Origin: Lineus longissimus
Lineage: Eukaryota > Nemertea > Pilidiophora > Heteronemertea > Lineidae
Assembly: GCF_910592395.1 (NCBI RefSeq)
Contig: NC_088325.1
Location: 2,449,501-2,513,500, forward strand
DNA length: 64,000 nucleotides
Direction of reading: 5' to 3'
Shown: one piece after another, positions 39,655 to 51,688 of the stretch
How the letters are laid out: each line of letters starts with the position of its first letter
Position numbering within the stretch: position 1 is the stretch's first letter
Notes under the pieces: generated by a model
Databases searched by the model: none
What the model was told of the DNA's origin: nothing
Seen by the model: only the letters and a program-made list of their open reading frames with translations
Position numbers and translations under genes: made by a program

Positions 39655-41611
39655 TTTTAAGGGAGGAACATGGCCGTGTTTGTTCGTGGTTGTGATGGCT
39701 GTGGTATTGAAACGACCAGGGTTTTTGTTCATCAAGATCATCTTCGTTTTCTAATGACAACACTACCCCTGACTTCCCCAGGTTTTTATGTATGATCCAG
39801 TAGTTTTGTGTGTGATGATCATGCCTGAAAGTATAGTTTTCATTCAACTTGTTATGCTAACATTGTGAGAACCATCTTTGTTTACATATTTTAGATATCA
39901 ATTGGTTCTGACCATTTGGAGCGTTTTGATTGGTTGAAAGTTTGCTACTCCAGTTGTAATTTCCTGGAAGTTCTCACTCATGTTTTTGGGAGTAAAGATA
40001 AATTCAGTACTTTATAGATAGATTATGTCATTCAAAGCCAGGTACTTTGGGTTATATCAATTGTAGGATGTATTAAGCATATTTCTATAACCTTGTATGT
40101 AGTTAGGAAACTTTTATAGAGTGTTTTATCCGAGTCTTTCAACCACCTTTACTCTGGTTTTATAGAGTTTGTACAAAGTTCGTTTTCGCAATGCATTGTG
40201 GGTAAGCATCTTATTTGCATGCTGCTATTTAAATGGCAGCACCACCTTATTTGATCAAATTGTCTCACGCCGCGATTAGACGCGAATCCATCAACTTGAT
40301 GACCATGCTGTGAAGCCAAAAACCTTCTGCTGCGGATGTTCAACATGCAGCTAAAACTCCTGCGTATTTCTCCTGCTTACTAGCTCAGTGGATCACTGGG
40401 GAACCAGGATTGCACAGGTATTTAGAAATCGGTATCGAGTATCTTTCCTAACGGGGGTCGACTCACGTGCTTTCTTTCATGGAAACACTTTTCATAACTG
40501 GTGGTTGCCCACAGAGTTAGTCTGCAAAAGGGCCCAGTTCGTATCAAATTTGCCTAAGATATTGTAGCGTTATACTCGCGTATATCACTCCAATGTTCCC
40601 AAAATTACAAAACCAAAGTTCATACTTTTTAGAGTCTTGCAATTAAGCTGCCATTCAAGTTCTTTGTTCTGCCATGCTGTTTTCGGGTCAAACTCCCTGT
40701 GCTTTGCACTTGTATCTCTACGTGTATTGTGATGATGTAATGATTGTGCCATGCTGTTAGATAATATGTATTCTCACCACTGTATCTTTGAATGACCTTT
40801 ATGTAACCAGGTGTGAGTGGGGTGTTTTCTTGAGGATAAATGTATATAATGACATTGAGTCTCGCTGTTAGTTCTTGGGCCCAGACTTTTGAATTTCATT
40901 GGAGTGATCTCTACTGGATTGTGCGCATTTAGAGGACCGTGCTCGTGATAATGTCAACACCAATTGTGAAGCTTGGAGATTTGCCAGCCTGTAGTGTCAG
41001 GTTGCGATATGCGAACGCAAACAGGCGTGACCTCAGAGTGACGTTAATTTGTTTACAAAGATATCTACATGTATATATATATTTGTTACCAAAAGGCAAC
41101 ACTTTCAAAATGAAAGCAAAACCTAAGTGATCTCTATGCGTGATTCGTCTGTTGTTACATTGTTCATTTGGCGACTTGCCGTCCCGCTGAAGCACATGAT
41201 CATTGCAGCCATTGTAATTTGGTAATTAGTCTATCTCTTTCGAGTTGGCCTATTCTAATGTCTGGCGTTGCATGCTTTTACACAACAGTTTTGAAAATGC
41301 TGTTGTTAGCACAGTAATTAATTTATTACCGAAGGGCCGAGATGACTGGTGTGATCATGGGGGAATTATATAAAGTGCTAAAAAGGCACTGTCATGCTTG
41401 AATAACGACGTGGAATGTTAGTTGTTTTGGTTTGTAAACATGATATTTGACACGTTTTGAAGGAACTCCTTTTCTTGATTTCCTAAGGTGGAATGACATG
41501 GCCGCATATCGTCTCAAATTCTGACATAACGCCGAAAAATATCAATAACACGAGTATGTTAGCGTCATTGGAAATGTTTAAAATCATAGAGCTGTCAAGA
41601 CTATGCTCCTA
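39655..41611. other. Conserved inter-gene spacer, unit B
   Basis: As the unit A spacer but about 400 bases shorter because the 443-bp inverted-repeat element is absent. It gives the empty-site reference near 40255. No gene seen; the frame that is open at 10002-10232 in unit A is interrupted here by a stop. Confidence 0.75.
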
Positions 41612-42479
41612 GAAAGTTTGAAAAAAATTCCAGCATTGATTTTGTTTCAAATCGGGAAAAAATGTATATACATGTACATAGGATGTACAGCATAACTGGT
41701 ACTTACAGGGCCCTGAGCGTGGCAAGATCTATAACATATAACATGGACCGCCCTTGTTCTATCTGCATGAGTAAGTGGAACCACGATTTCGGCTGATACC
41801 ATTCGATAGAAGGACATTTGTGTCACTCGTCCCCCGAATGTGGAACACTCTGCCGATAGGCTTAAAAACTGCCAATAATATTGAAAGTTTTAAAACCTTA
41901 CTCATCAAGACATTCCTCTTTGAACGACACTTCAATGTTTGACTATTTCTGAGCGGTGATGATCTCATGATAAAAAAGTGACTTTTTTGTCAAGCACTTT
42001 TGAACTTTGGTCACTTCTCAGTTGAAAGGGCGCTGTATCAAATGTTATTTATCATATGATATCTGTACAGTTCCATACCTTACAATGTACATGTACTCAT
42101 TGATTGGCCAATTTGATACATAGATAATGCTCATTGCTATAATTTGATAATAAATAGTTACATAAGCTTTGAAATTGTCGGAGTTATTGCTCATCTATCA
42201 TGTCCATTCCGTGGCAAGTATCGAAATTATATATAATAAGTGATCACGAGTTGAGAGTATATACATAATTATAAACAATTCCTTGAAACGATATATCATT
42301 CGCCAGTCCAATCAAACATCAAACATCACATCATCTCATATTTAATTTCTATCTCAGAAAGCTTTGTTCAAAAGACCATAGAGATTTAATCTGACCATTT
42401 GCAATGTTCACGATGGGCGGGTTTTACCAGGCAGCCGGTCTCATCACGAGGAGGGCAATCTGATGACATCTAGTTACAA

Positions 42480-43000
42480 CATTTAAGCCATACCATCAAG
42501 AATCAGCGCGTTCAACGAAAAGCTATCCTATATCGCTAAATTTCATCTGGATCAACGAAGCTTTATTCCATACCGCCAGGAGTCATCGAGTTCAACGAGG
42601 CTTTATTCCATACCGCCAGGAGTCATCGGGTTCAACGAAGCTTTATTCCATACCGCCAGGAGTCATCGGGTTCAACGAAGCTTTATTCCATACCGCCAGG
42701 AGCCATCGGGTTCAACAAAGCTTTATTCCATACCGCCAGGAGTCATCGGGTTCAACGAAGCTTTATTCCATACCGCCAGGAGTCATCGGGTTCAACAAAG
42801 CTTTATTCCATACCGCCAGGAGCCATCGGGTTCAACAAAGCTTTATTCCATACCACCAGGAGTCATCGGGTTCAACGAACATTTAAGCCATACCACCAAG
42901 AATCATCGCGTTCAACGAAAATCTATGTCACATCGGCCAAGAGGCATCGGGTTCAACGAAACTTTATGCCATACCACCAGGAGTCATCACGTTTAAACGG
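42480..43000. repeat. Expanded 40-bp minisatellite upstream of gene C
   Basis: Eight copies of the ctttattccatacc core, with almost perfect 40-bp periodicity in 42560-42880. This is the largest array of the five units. Confidence 0.9.
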
Positions 43001-43115
43001 ACTTCAATTGGAGTAGAGAAAAATTATATTTGATATCAGGGTGGATATTGTGTACACTTATTACTCTATTTTCGAAGTTAACGCCGAGCCTTGTAGACAT
43101 TTGATCGCAGTCTCA

Positions 43116-46100
43116 ATGGCAATCATACCACTCGTGACACTTTTACTTCTCAAGTTTGGAGGTAAGTTATACATTGCGAGCATTTTCGAACATCTTACGA
43201 ATTAAGTAGGTACTAAATATGAAAATTTGTTGGCATACTAGAATAACTATGTATGCATAATAACTGCGCTACGGCATTGTGAATCGGCCCAACGACATAT
43301 TAGCGAGTTTCCGCATCGCTTACGATTACGATTACGATTACGATTTGTGTTTGACGTCATCGATTTTTGGTGCTACGTCGTCCCCAGCGAAATCGTCGAT
43401 GGTAATTTCGTCTCGTTCTTACGAGGATTCCGGCTGATCTTCGTAAGTCGAAAAACGATTACATGGATTAGCGACAAGCCTATTTTCCACGCTACATATC
43501 AAATTCAAGGTGAAATATTCATTGAAGAATACTTCAGAACATATCTGTCAAACATAGGAACTGCATTTAATTTGATCAACGGCGATTTTGATCATGTTTT
43601 AGCGCCGACAAAAGTGCTGCCAGAGCATGAGAGCAGAGTATAGGGCCTATACTACAGTACACCAAGTCGTTGGTGTGAATGCGGAAACAAAATTTCTGGT
43701 TCATGCCGGTTTTTAGAGTATTACGATTACGACTTTGAAATCGTAATCGTAATCGTAATCGTAAGCGATGCGGAAACTCCCTATTAATTTTCCTGGACCA
43801 CCAGTAATTACGAACGGCGTCCCCCTTTAAAGATGTGGTATTGTATTTGCCTGTGTTGCAAGGGGAACATATCGTGTTTCTGATCTAATTTCAGGTGCTC
43901 TCGGGTTGATGGTGGTAACGAATACCCTAAGTAATTCACGACCACGCCTCGGCGAAACGATAACGCTCAACTGTACTGTGTCGGGTGGAGCCGGCAGCGT
44001 TCTCGGGTGGTACATGTTCGCACATGATAGGAAAGAAACAATACATTTGTCGAACGATTGTTCTGTTGTTGCAAAGGAGTATAAATCAAGATTAACAAAC
44101 ACTAAATGTGATTCGAGTGATGATAACAATAATCACATTTTTCAATTAAGTAATGTTCGAATTTCGGACCGAGGGTTGTGGTACTGTCAAGCCGTTGTCA
44201 ATATCAACTGGGCTCGATCACGTAAGCTTGAATTGACTGTTTTAGGTAAGTTAAAAACAACACTTATCATATCAAAGCAGCACTCAAATTTGCCCTTACT
44301 TCAGTTAAAAAATAATTCAGGCCTGGCCCAATACGCGGCCTACTGTCTTTAGCCAGCCGGCACCTTGGCCTCATTTCCCATTGTTCTCCTCTCATATCAA
44401 AGGGCTATCAGGCCAAATCTCTGTGGCATCAACCACCACGAGCCAGCTTTCACGGGGGTCGACTTTCCGAAACCAACAAGTGCAAATAAATGTATTAATG
44501 TCTTTGATCGTTCTTCTCTTGTTTTCCTCCTTTACCCAGGAACTAAAGTTATCAACCACCTTTGTTACGATGTTCCATTGTTAACCGTGCATGATACACT
44601 GTGCCTCGTTTTGACATTTTGACATTTTCCCCAAAAAAACCTCGGCGAGCTCTCTCGGTTATGGGCGATATTTTAGATCCGCCCTCACGGTGTATGCATT
44701 GGTGAGACAACCAATACCTCAAGTTCCTATAACCACACATAATATATTGGACTCATGTAAAATTGCATCCTCGCATATAACGGACAGGTCTTTCAACTCC
44801 AAAGTCCAAGTTTCAAGTCTCAGATGACGTGGCCTTTATGGCGGCCCTCTTACGCTTTCTATTAGGCTCTAGTAGGAATGATGAAGATGTTGATAAGCCG
44901 CCCAGTTGCCGACTACTGTCTCTTTCCTTGATTCCAGTTCCACCCCTCACCCCGACAGTCACAAATCCATCGCCAGTCAAAGTTGGAAAAACTGCAAAGT
45001 TCACCTGCAATGCCGAAAATGGAAGCGTCACGAAACCAGTCACGTACACGTGGACTAAAAATGGCGACACTGTGTCACCAGGGACCATTGAACCTGGTGC
45101 CCTGCTTTTCTCGCCCGTCAAGAAGAGTGATGCCGGGAAATATGTCTGTGTCGCGAAAAATGATGCTGGATCTATGACAAGCATTGAACAGGATTTCAGC
45201 GTTGTATCCTGTGAGTATTATTTGTGTATTCTCGGTCGTTAGGTGTATTTGCCGCATACCTCGCAGTAAATTCAGGCCTAGACAAATACACGGTCAATTG
45301 TCAACTTGGCCTGAATTCCCATCTTCTGTCTTGTCAAAAGATTAGCGGGGCAAAGCTTCTTATCATCAACCTCAATATTTTCCAACCGTTTATGACGTTG
45401 TAAGACATCGCCGCCTGGATAGCCGAATTGTCAGCAGTCTACCTAGCCCATTATACAGGATTGGCCAGAAAAAACGCAACCGGATACTTCCAATTCCAGT
45501 GGATTAAAACCATTGTAACCAGTGGATGGGGAAATTTCTAGAAAAAGAATCCAAGATCGGGTCTCAGATTAGGCTTTCCGATTGTGCAGTGCATCATGCA
45601 TTGCCCTCTGGACACTTTCTTTTCACCCACAGATTCTCCTGGGATAGACCCAGTTGTGAAAATGAAGTATGACGTGGTAGGCGAGATTGGCAAGGAGGCA
45701 TCATTCGAACTGTTCATCATCGCCGACCCGACTCCGGACACAACCGGTTACATCTGGTCCAAAGATGACGACATACTGTTGAACTCATCGCGAAAATATG
45801 AAATTATTTCTGGGCCCAGGTCGAGCAAGTTGATAATCAGAAACGTCAAATCCTCCGATTATGGGAACTACATGTGTTCTGTGAAAACGAGTGGATTTCA
45901 AGTGAAGGTCTTCAAGTTTAGGCTTATCAAAGCAGGTGAGTTCTATTGAGCTGTGGGTGGATTCCCCACGAAGCTGGGTATAGTCAATGTTACCCAACCG
46001 AAACACGCTGTGAAATATGGAGGAAAGCTGTAAATTAAACATGCGGAAAAGGTCTGAATGAGTTTTGAAGATTTGAACACGTTCAGGGGCCGACCCTAGT

Positions 46101-47942
46101 GTCTATTTTTGCACACACCTCGCTTAATATTGGTTGTTCGGACGAGAGACCAAGTGGAAACGTGTGGCAAAGAAAGCTGTTTTTCTTGCCCAAAGCAATC
46201 AATATGACACGCTCAAAACTTGGTGCGTCTAAGAAAAATCGATATCCGACCACTCCCATCTCAGGCGGGCGATTTTCAAGATGTCTCCCGTTGAAGTGAA
46301 TTTTTCCCATTGCACCAACATAAAAATTCTTTTGGACACAGGTCGCGATCGTCAGTTACCTTGATCGGCTTTTTCGTCCCCAAGTTTTCGGTAGCAGATA
46401 GAGAACTATGAATGCTGGAATGCACGTACGCAATGTGTTACAAAACCACTCGTGAGAAGACATACATCGTAGGACCTTTTTTGCTGCAATCCTATAGTTT
46501 ACATAAAATTTCTTACATTCTTACGTTTTTCCTTCATAGGTGTTGTTGATGTTAGCAGTCTGGCTGGAGTCGGAGTCAGGGCTGCCGTCATTGTAGCTAT
46601 AGCCAGCGTCGGTGTGGCAATTGTTCTATGGTAAGCTATCTATAAATAAAGTCGGATACAAAAGCCTGTGGGTATAACGGTATGTTCGCTACATAAAGGG
46701 CATTTGCCAGATACGCAAGTACCACCTAGGGTCGAGGAAACTAACCATCTGTACAATAGGTCTTGGGAGTTAAAAACGGAGGCAAAAAGTGTCCATACTC
46801 GTGACCCCATGGTCACGGCTGTGATTCAAATATTACTGTACGAGGCGTATGTCGTTCCCCTCAAGCAGACGGTATTTTTTAAAGTGGTTGCAAATCTCAG
46901 TAAATAATAATATATGGCACGTCGGTCTCGACGTTTTCCGATGAATGCGTGATGCCTAAAACATGTAGTGTACTCGTTACAGTAAAAAGGCTTTAGATAT
47001 ATTGAACTAATGCATTATTGATTAATTGATTCCTAAGTCCGGCTGTCCCGAGGCTGTACCACCCTCTTGGAGGCTCGTCAGCTGTGATATCTAATATCTG
47101 ATTTTGATTTTAATTAATTTAAAGCGAAGTTTCCCCAAGGAGTTCCCATTCTAAAGATAACACGGCGCCGCAGGTGTAATATGGCCTAAAGCTTGGCGGG
47201 TTATACCGACTTCACCTAACAAACGATGGCGTCGGTATGTGAACTCGACCCGCCAAAGGAAATTTCTCAGATCCAGTAAAACTGTTTTTACTTCCGTAGG
47301 AAACGTGCACTGGTACGTCGGAGAAAGAGGCAGAGTAGGCAACCTGCAAATGACACTGCATATTACGATGATACGAGGGTTGTATTCACAACACCCGGAG
47401 ATATTTCTGCATATGACGATATGGGGAGTGATGAGTACGAAAGTTATGCTTCTCAGCCCGAAAGCGCGGCCGGCCAAAACCCCGCAGAGCCCAGGATTAC
47501 GGGGCACCACGTTCCAGAACACGGAGTCCTTGGGGATGCGCCTGCGTCCTCAGATAAGGACGAGGCTGCTTACGACTATCTGCAAAATGACACCGTGAAG
47601 CTACATGAATGTGTTTTAGGTCAGAAAACGATTCCTGCTCCCAAGGTGAATCGGGCAGATCCGGAGTATACTGTCCCTTACGAACACATGCAAAGGAGGC
47701 CAGAGTCAAAATACACATACAACGACTCACCAATCCTCTCACAGGGACAGCCAGACCGAAGCAAGGCCAAGTGTGATTCGAGACAAGTCGATGGAGCCGA
47801 ATATTTGACTCCAACTCGCTCGAGTGACAATGCGTCTCACGTTAAGGAGTCACCATATGCACATCTAGAGCCAATGGAAACGATACAGGATTTAGATTTC
47901 ACACAGCTGAGTCCGGAACAATTGATCGAGGTCGATTTATAA
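43116..47942 (+). CDS. ITIM-bearing Ig receptor, gene C (three Ig domains)
   Basis: Exons: 43116-43161 leader, 43895-44245 V-like Ig, 44938-45210 I-set-like Ig, 45633-45935 last Ig, 46540-46630 membrane span, 47300-47942 tail. All joins are GT-AG. The upstream ATG of genes A, B and E is ATT here, so the start is set at the internal ATG (MAIIPLVTLLLLKFG), which is conserved in all five copies and makes a good short signal peptide. The tail keeps the ITIM SPYAHL, YDDM and YEHM, but two tyrosines conserved in the other complete copies are aspartate: QNYTVKL is QNDTVKL and IQYLDF is IQDLDF. Introns 44246-44937 and 46631-47299 hold no further exon that I can support. Confidence 0.8.
43303..43781. 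mobile_element. 479-bp TTACGA-repeat MITE, copy in unit C
   Basis: Same length and TATTA duplications (43298-43302 and 43782-43786) as in units A and B. Confidence 0.85.
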
Positions 47943-50303
47943 TTTCAAAGGAGGAACATGGCCGTGTTCGTTCGTGGTTGTGATGGTTGTGGTATTGAAA
48001 CGACCAGGGTTTTTGTTCATCAAGATCATCTTCGTTTTCTAATGACAACACTACCCCTGACTTCCCCAGGTTTTTATGTATGATCCAGTAGTTTTGTGTG
48101 TGAAGATCATGCCTGAAAGTATAGTTTTCATTCAACTTGTTATGCTAACATTGTGAGAACCATCTTTGTTTACATATTTTAGATATCAATTGGTTCTGAC
48201 CATTTGGAGCGTTTTGATTGGTTGAAAGTTTGCTACTCCAGTTGTAATTTCCTGGAAGTTCTCACTCATGTTTTTGGGAGTAAAGATAAATTCAGCACAT
48301 TATAGATAGATTATGTTATTAAAAGCCAGGTACCTTGGGTAATATCAATTGTAGGATGTATTGAGCATATTTCTATAACCTTGTGTGTAGTTAGGAAACT
48401 TTATTGAGTGTTTTATCCGAGTCTTTCAACCACCTTTACTCTGGTTTTATAGAGTTTCGCAATGCATTGTGGGTAAGCATCTTATTTGCATGCTGCTTTT
48501 TAAATGGCAGCACCCCTTTATTTGATCTGATGAGACAAGACCACTAATGAATATTCATAGGTTGGAGGGTCGAGGCCTATCAATTAGACGAGTGCATGTT
48601 TTTTACTCTCAAGTACATATTTGGAGAGGTATTGAAAAAATATTTGCTGTGGCAAGTCTACAGATATAAAGAAATTATTTGATGAAAAAATTAATTTCGA
48701 ATTTTGCTAATTGGGTAATAGGGGGCGTGTTTTGAGTTTTTTCTGCCAGTTGGCTGAAAACAGTGGAAATATCAAAGTCTGTCTAATTTGTCGATTATAA
48801 AAAAATTTCCGTGGTCAATCACCAATTTCCATCGCACCAGTTACTCGCAAGACTAACCCGTATATCATATCTGAATTTCAGTTTCACTACTTGACGCGTT
48901 CTTTGATGCGTCGCGGTCAAACATTGACAATTTAACTGCTAAAAGGCTTAAAAAATCAATTGTGGTCTTGTCTCTGATTGACTCACGCCGCGATTAGACG
49001 CGAATCCATCAACTTGATGACCATGCTGTGATGCCAAAAACCTTCTGCGGCGGATGTTCAACATGCAGCTAAAACTCCTGCGTATTTCTCCTGCTTACTA
49101 GCTCAGTGGATCACTGGGGAGCCAGGATTGCACAGGTATTTAGAAATCGGTATCGAGTATCTTTCCTAACGGGGGTCGACTCACGTGCTTTCTTTCATGG
49201 AAACACTTTTCATAACTGGTGGTTGCTCACAGAGTAAGTCTGCAAAAGGGCCCAGTTCGTATCAAATTGCCTAAAATATTGTAGCGTTATACTCGCGTAT
49301 ATCACTCCAATATTCCGAAAATTATAAAACCGAATTTCTCCCTTTTTAGAGTCTTGCAAGCTGCCATTCAAGTTCTTTGTTCTGCCATGCTGTTTTCGGG
49401 TCAAACTCCCTGTGCTTTGCACTTGTATCTCTACGTGTATTGTGATGATGTTATGATTGTGCCATGCTGTTTGATAATATGTATTCTCACCACTGTATCT
49501 TTGAATGACCTTTATGTAACCAGGTGTGAGTGGGGTGTTTTCTTGAGGATAAATGTGTATAATGACATTGAGTCTCGCTGTTAGTTCTTGGGCCCAGACT
49601 TTTGAATTTCATTGGAGTGATCTCTACTGGATTGTGCGCATTTAGAGGACCGTGCTCGTGATAGTGTGAACACCAATTGCGAAGCTTGGAGATTTGCCAG
49701 CCTGTAGTGTCAGGCTGCGAAATGCGAAGGCAAACAGGCGTGACCTCAGAGTGACGTTAATTTATTTACGAAGATATACATGTTACCAAAAGGCAACACT
49801 TTCGAAATGAAAGCAAAAGCTAAGTGATCTCTATGCGTGATTCGTCTGTTGTTACATTGTTCATTTGGCGACTTGCCGTCCCGCTGAAGCACATGATCAT
49901 TGCAGCCATTGTAATTTGGTAATTAGTCTATCTCTTTCGAGTTGGCCTATTCTAATGTTTGGCGTTGCATGCTTTTACAGTTTTGAAAATGCTGTTGTTA
50001 TCACAGTAATTAATTTATTACCGAAGGGCCGAGATGACTGATGTGATCATGGGGGAATTATATAAAGTGCTAAAAAGGCACTGTCATGCTTGAATAACGA
50101 CGTGGAATGTTAGTTTTGTTGGTTTGTAAAGATGATATTTGACACGTTTTGAAGCAACTCCTTTTCTTGATTTCCTAAGGTGGAATGACATGGCCGCATA
50201 TCGTCTCAAATTCTGACATAACGCCGAAAAATATCAATAATACGAGTATGTTAGCGTCATTGGAAATGTTTAAAATCATAGAGCTGTCAAGACTATGCTC
50301 CTA
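47943..50303. other. Conserved inter-gene spacer, unit C
   Basis: Closely matches the unit A and D spacers, including the 443-bp element at 48532-48974. No gene seen. Confidence 0.75.
48532..48974. mobile_element. 443-bp GAGACAAGACCAC MITE, copy in unit C
   Basis: Same ends and length as the copy at 9178-9620. Confidence 0.75.
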
Positions 50304-51171
50304 GAAAGTTTGAAAAAAATTCCAGCATTGATTTTGTTTCAAATCGGGAAAAAATGTATATACATGTACATAGAATGTACAGCATAACTGGTACTTACAG
50401 GGCCCTGAGCGTGGCAAGATCTATAACATATAACATGGACCGCCCTTGTTCTATCTGCATGAGTAAGTGGAACCACGATTTCGGCTGATACCATTCGATA
50501 GAAGGACATTTGTGTCACTCGTCCCCCGAATGTGGAACACTCTGCCGATAGGCTTAAAAACTGCCAATAATATCGAAAGTTTCAAAACCTCACTCATCAA
50601 TACATTCCTCTTTGAACGACACTTCAATGTTTGACTATTTGTAAAACGTTGATTTCATGATAAAAAGGTGACTCTTTTGTCTAGCACTTTTGAACTTTGG
50701 TCACTTCTCAGTTGAAAGGGCGCTGTATCAAGTGTTATTTATCATATGATATCTGTACAATTCCATTCCTTACAATGTATACATGTACTCATTGATTGGC
50801 CAATTTGATACATAGATAATGCTCATTGCTATAATTTGATAATAAATAGTTACATAAGCTTTGAAATTGTCGGAATTATTGCTCATCTATCATGTCCATT
50901 CTGTGGCAAGTATGGAAATTATATATAATAAGTGATCACGAGTTGAGAGTATATACATAATTATAAACAATTCCTTGAAACGATATATTATTCGCCAGTC
51001 CAATCAAACATCACATCATCTCATCATCTCATATTTAATTTCTATCACGGAAAGCTTTGTTCAAAAGACCATAGAGATTTAATCTGACCATTTGCAATGT
51101 TCACGATGGGCGGGTTTTACCAGGCAGCCGGTCTCATCACGAGGAGGGCAATCTGATGACATCTAGTTACA

Positions 51172-51573
51172 ACATTAAAGCCATACCACCAAAAATCAGC
51201 GCGTTCAACGAAAAGCTATCCTATATCGCTAAAGTTCATCTGGATCAACGAAGCTTTATTCCATACCGCCAGGAGTCATCGAGTTCAACGAGGCTTTATT
51301 CCATACCGCCAGGAGTCATCGGGTTCAACGAAGCTTTATTCCATACCGCCAGGAGTCATCGGGTTCAACGAAGCTTTATTCCATACCGCCAGGAGCCATC
51401 GGGTTCAACAAAGCTTTATTCCATACCACCAGGAGTCATCGGCTTCAACGAACATTTAAGCCATACCACCAAGAATCATCACGTTCAACGAAAATCTATG
51501 TCACATCGGCCAAGAGGCATCGGGTTCAACGAAACTTTATGCCATACCACCAGGAGTCATCACGTTTAAACGG
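51172..51573. repeat. 40-bp minisatellite upstream of gene D
   Basis: Five copies of the core. It happens to stay open for 137 codons in one frame, but 40 bases per repeat cycles the frame, so coding is unlikely. Confidence 0.85.
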
Positions 51574-51688
51574 ACTTCAATTGGATTAGAGAAAAATTAT
51601 ATTTGATATCAGGGTGGATATTGTGTACACTTATTACTCTATTTTCGAAGTTAACGCCGAGCCATGTAGACATTTGATCGCAATCTCA

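Larger units (their letters stand above)
10952..41611 (+). repeat. Tandem gene unit B (holds the Polinton)
   Basis: Second copy of the locus, enlarged to 30.7 kb by the 17.7 kb Polinton and other insertions in one intron. It has the most Ig exons (five) and is the only complete unit without the 443-bp spacer element. Bases 10952-11820 are 5' flank with no gene seen. Confidence 0.9.
41612..50303 (+). repeat. Tandem gene unit C
   Basis: Third copy, 8.7 kb, the most compact. It has the longest upstream minisatellite and one I-set-like Ig exon. Bases 41612-42479 are 5' flank with no gene. Confidence 0.9.

Noticed and set aside
44100-44640. Possible extra exon after an acceptor-like tttacccag in genes C and D (about 44537 and 54112)
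   Set aside because: The following sequence has no Ig features, reaches a stop, and no matching donor keeps phase.
51156-51569. 137-codon open frame over the minisatellite in unit D
   Set aside because: The 40-base period shifts frame every repeat, and the same array in other units is not open.
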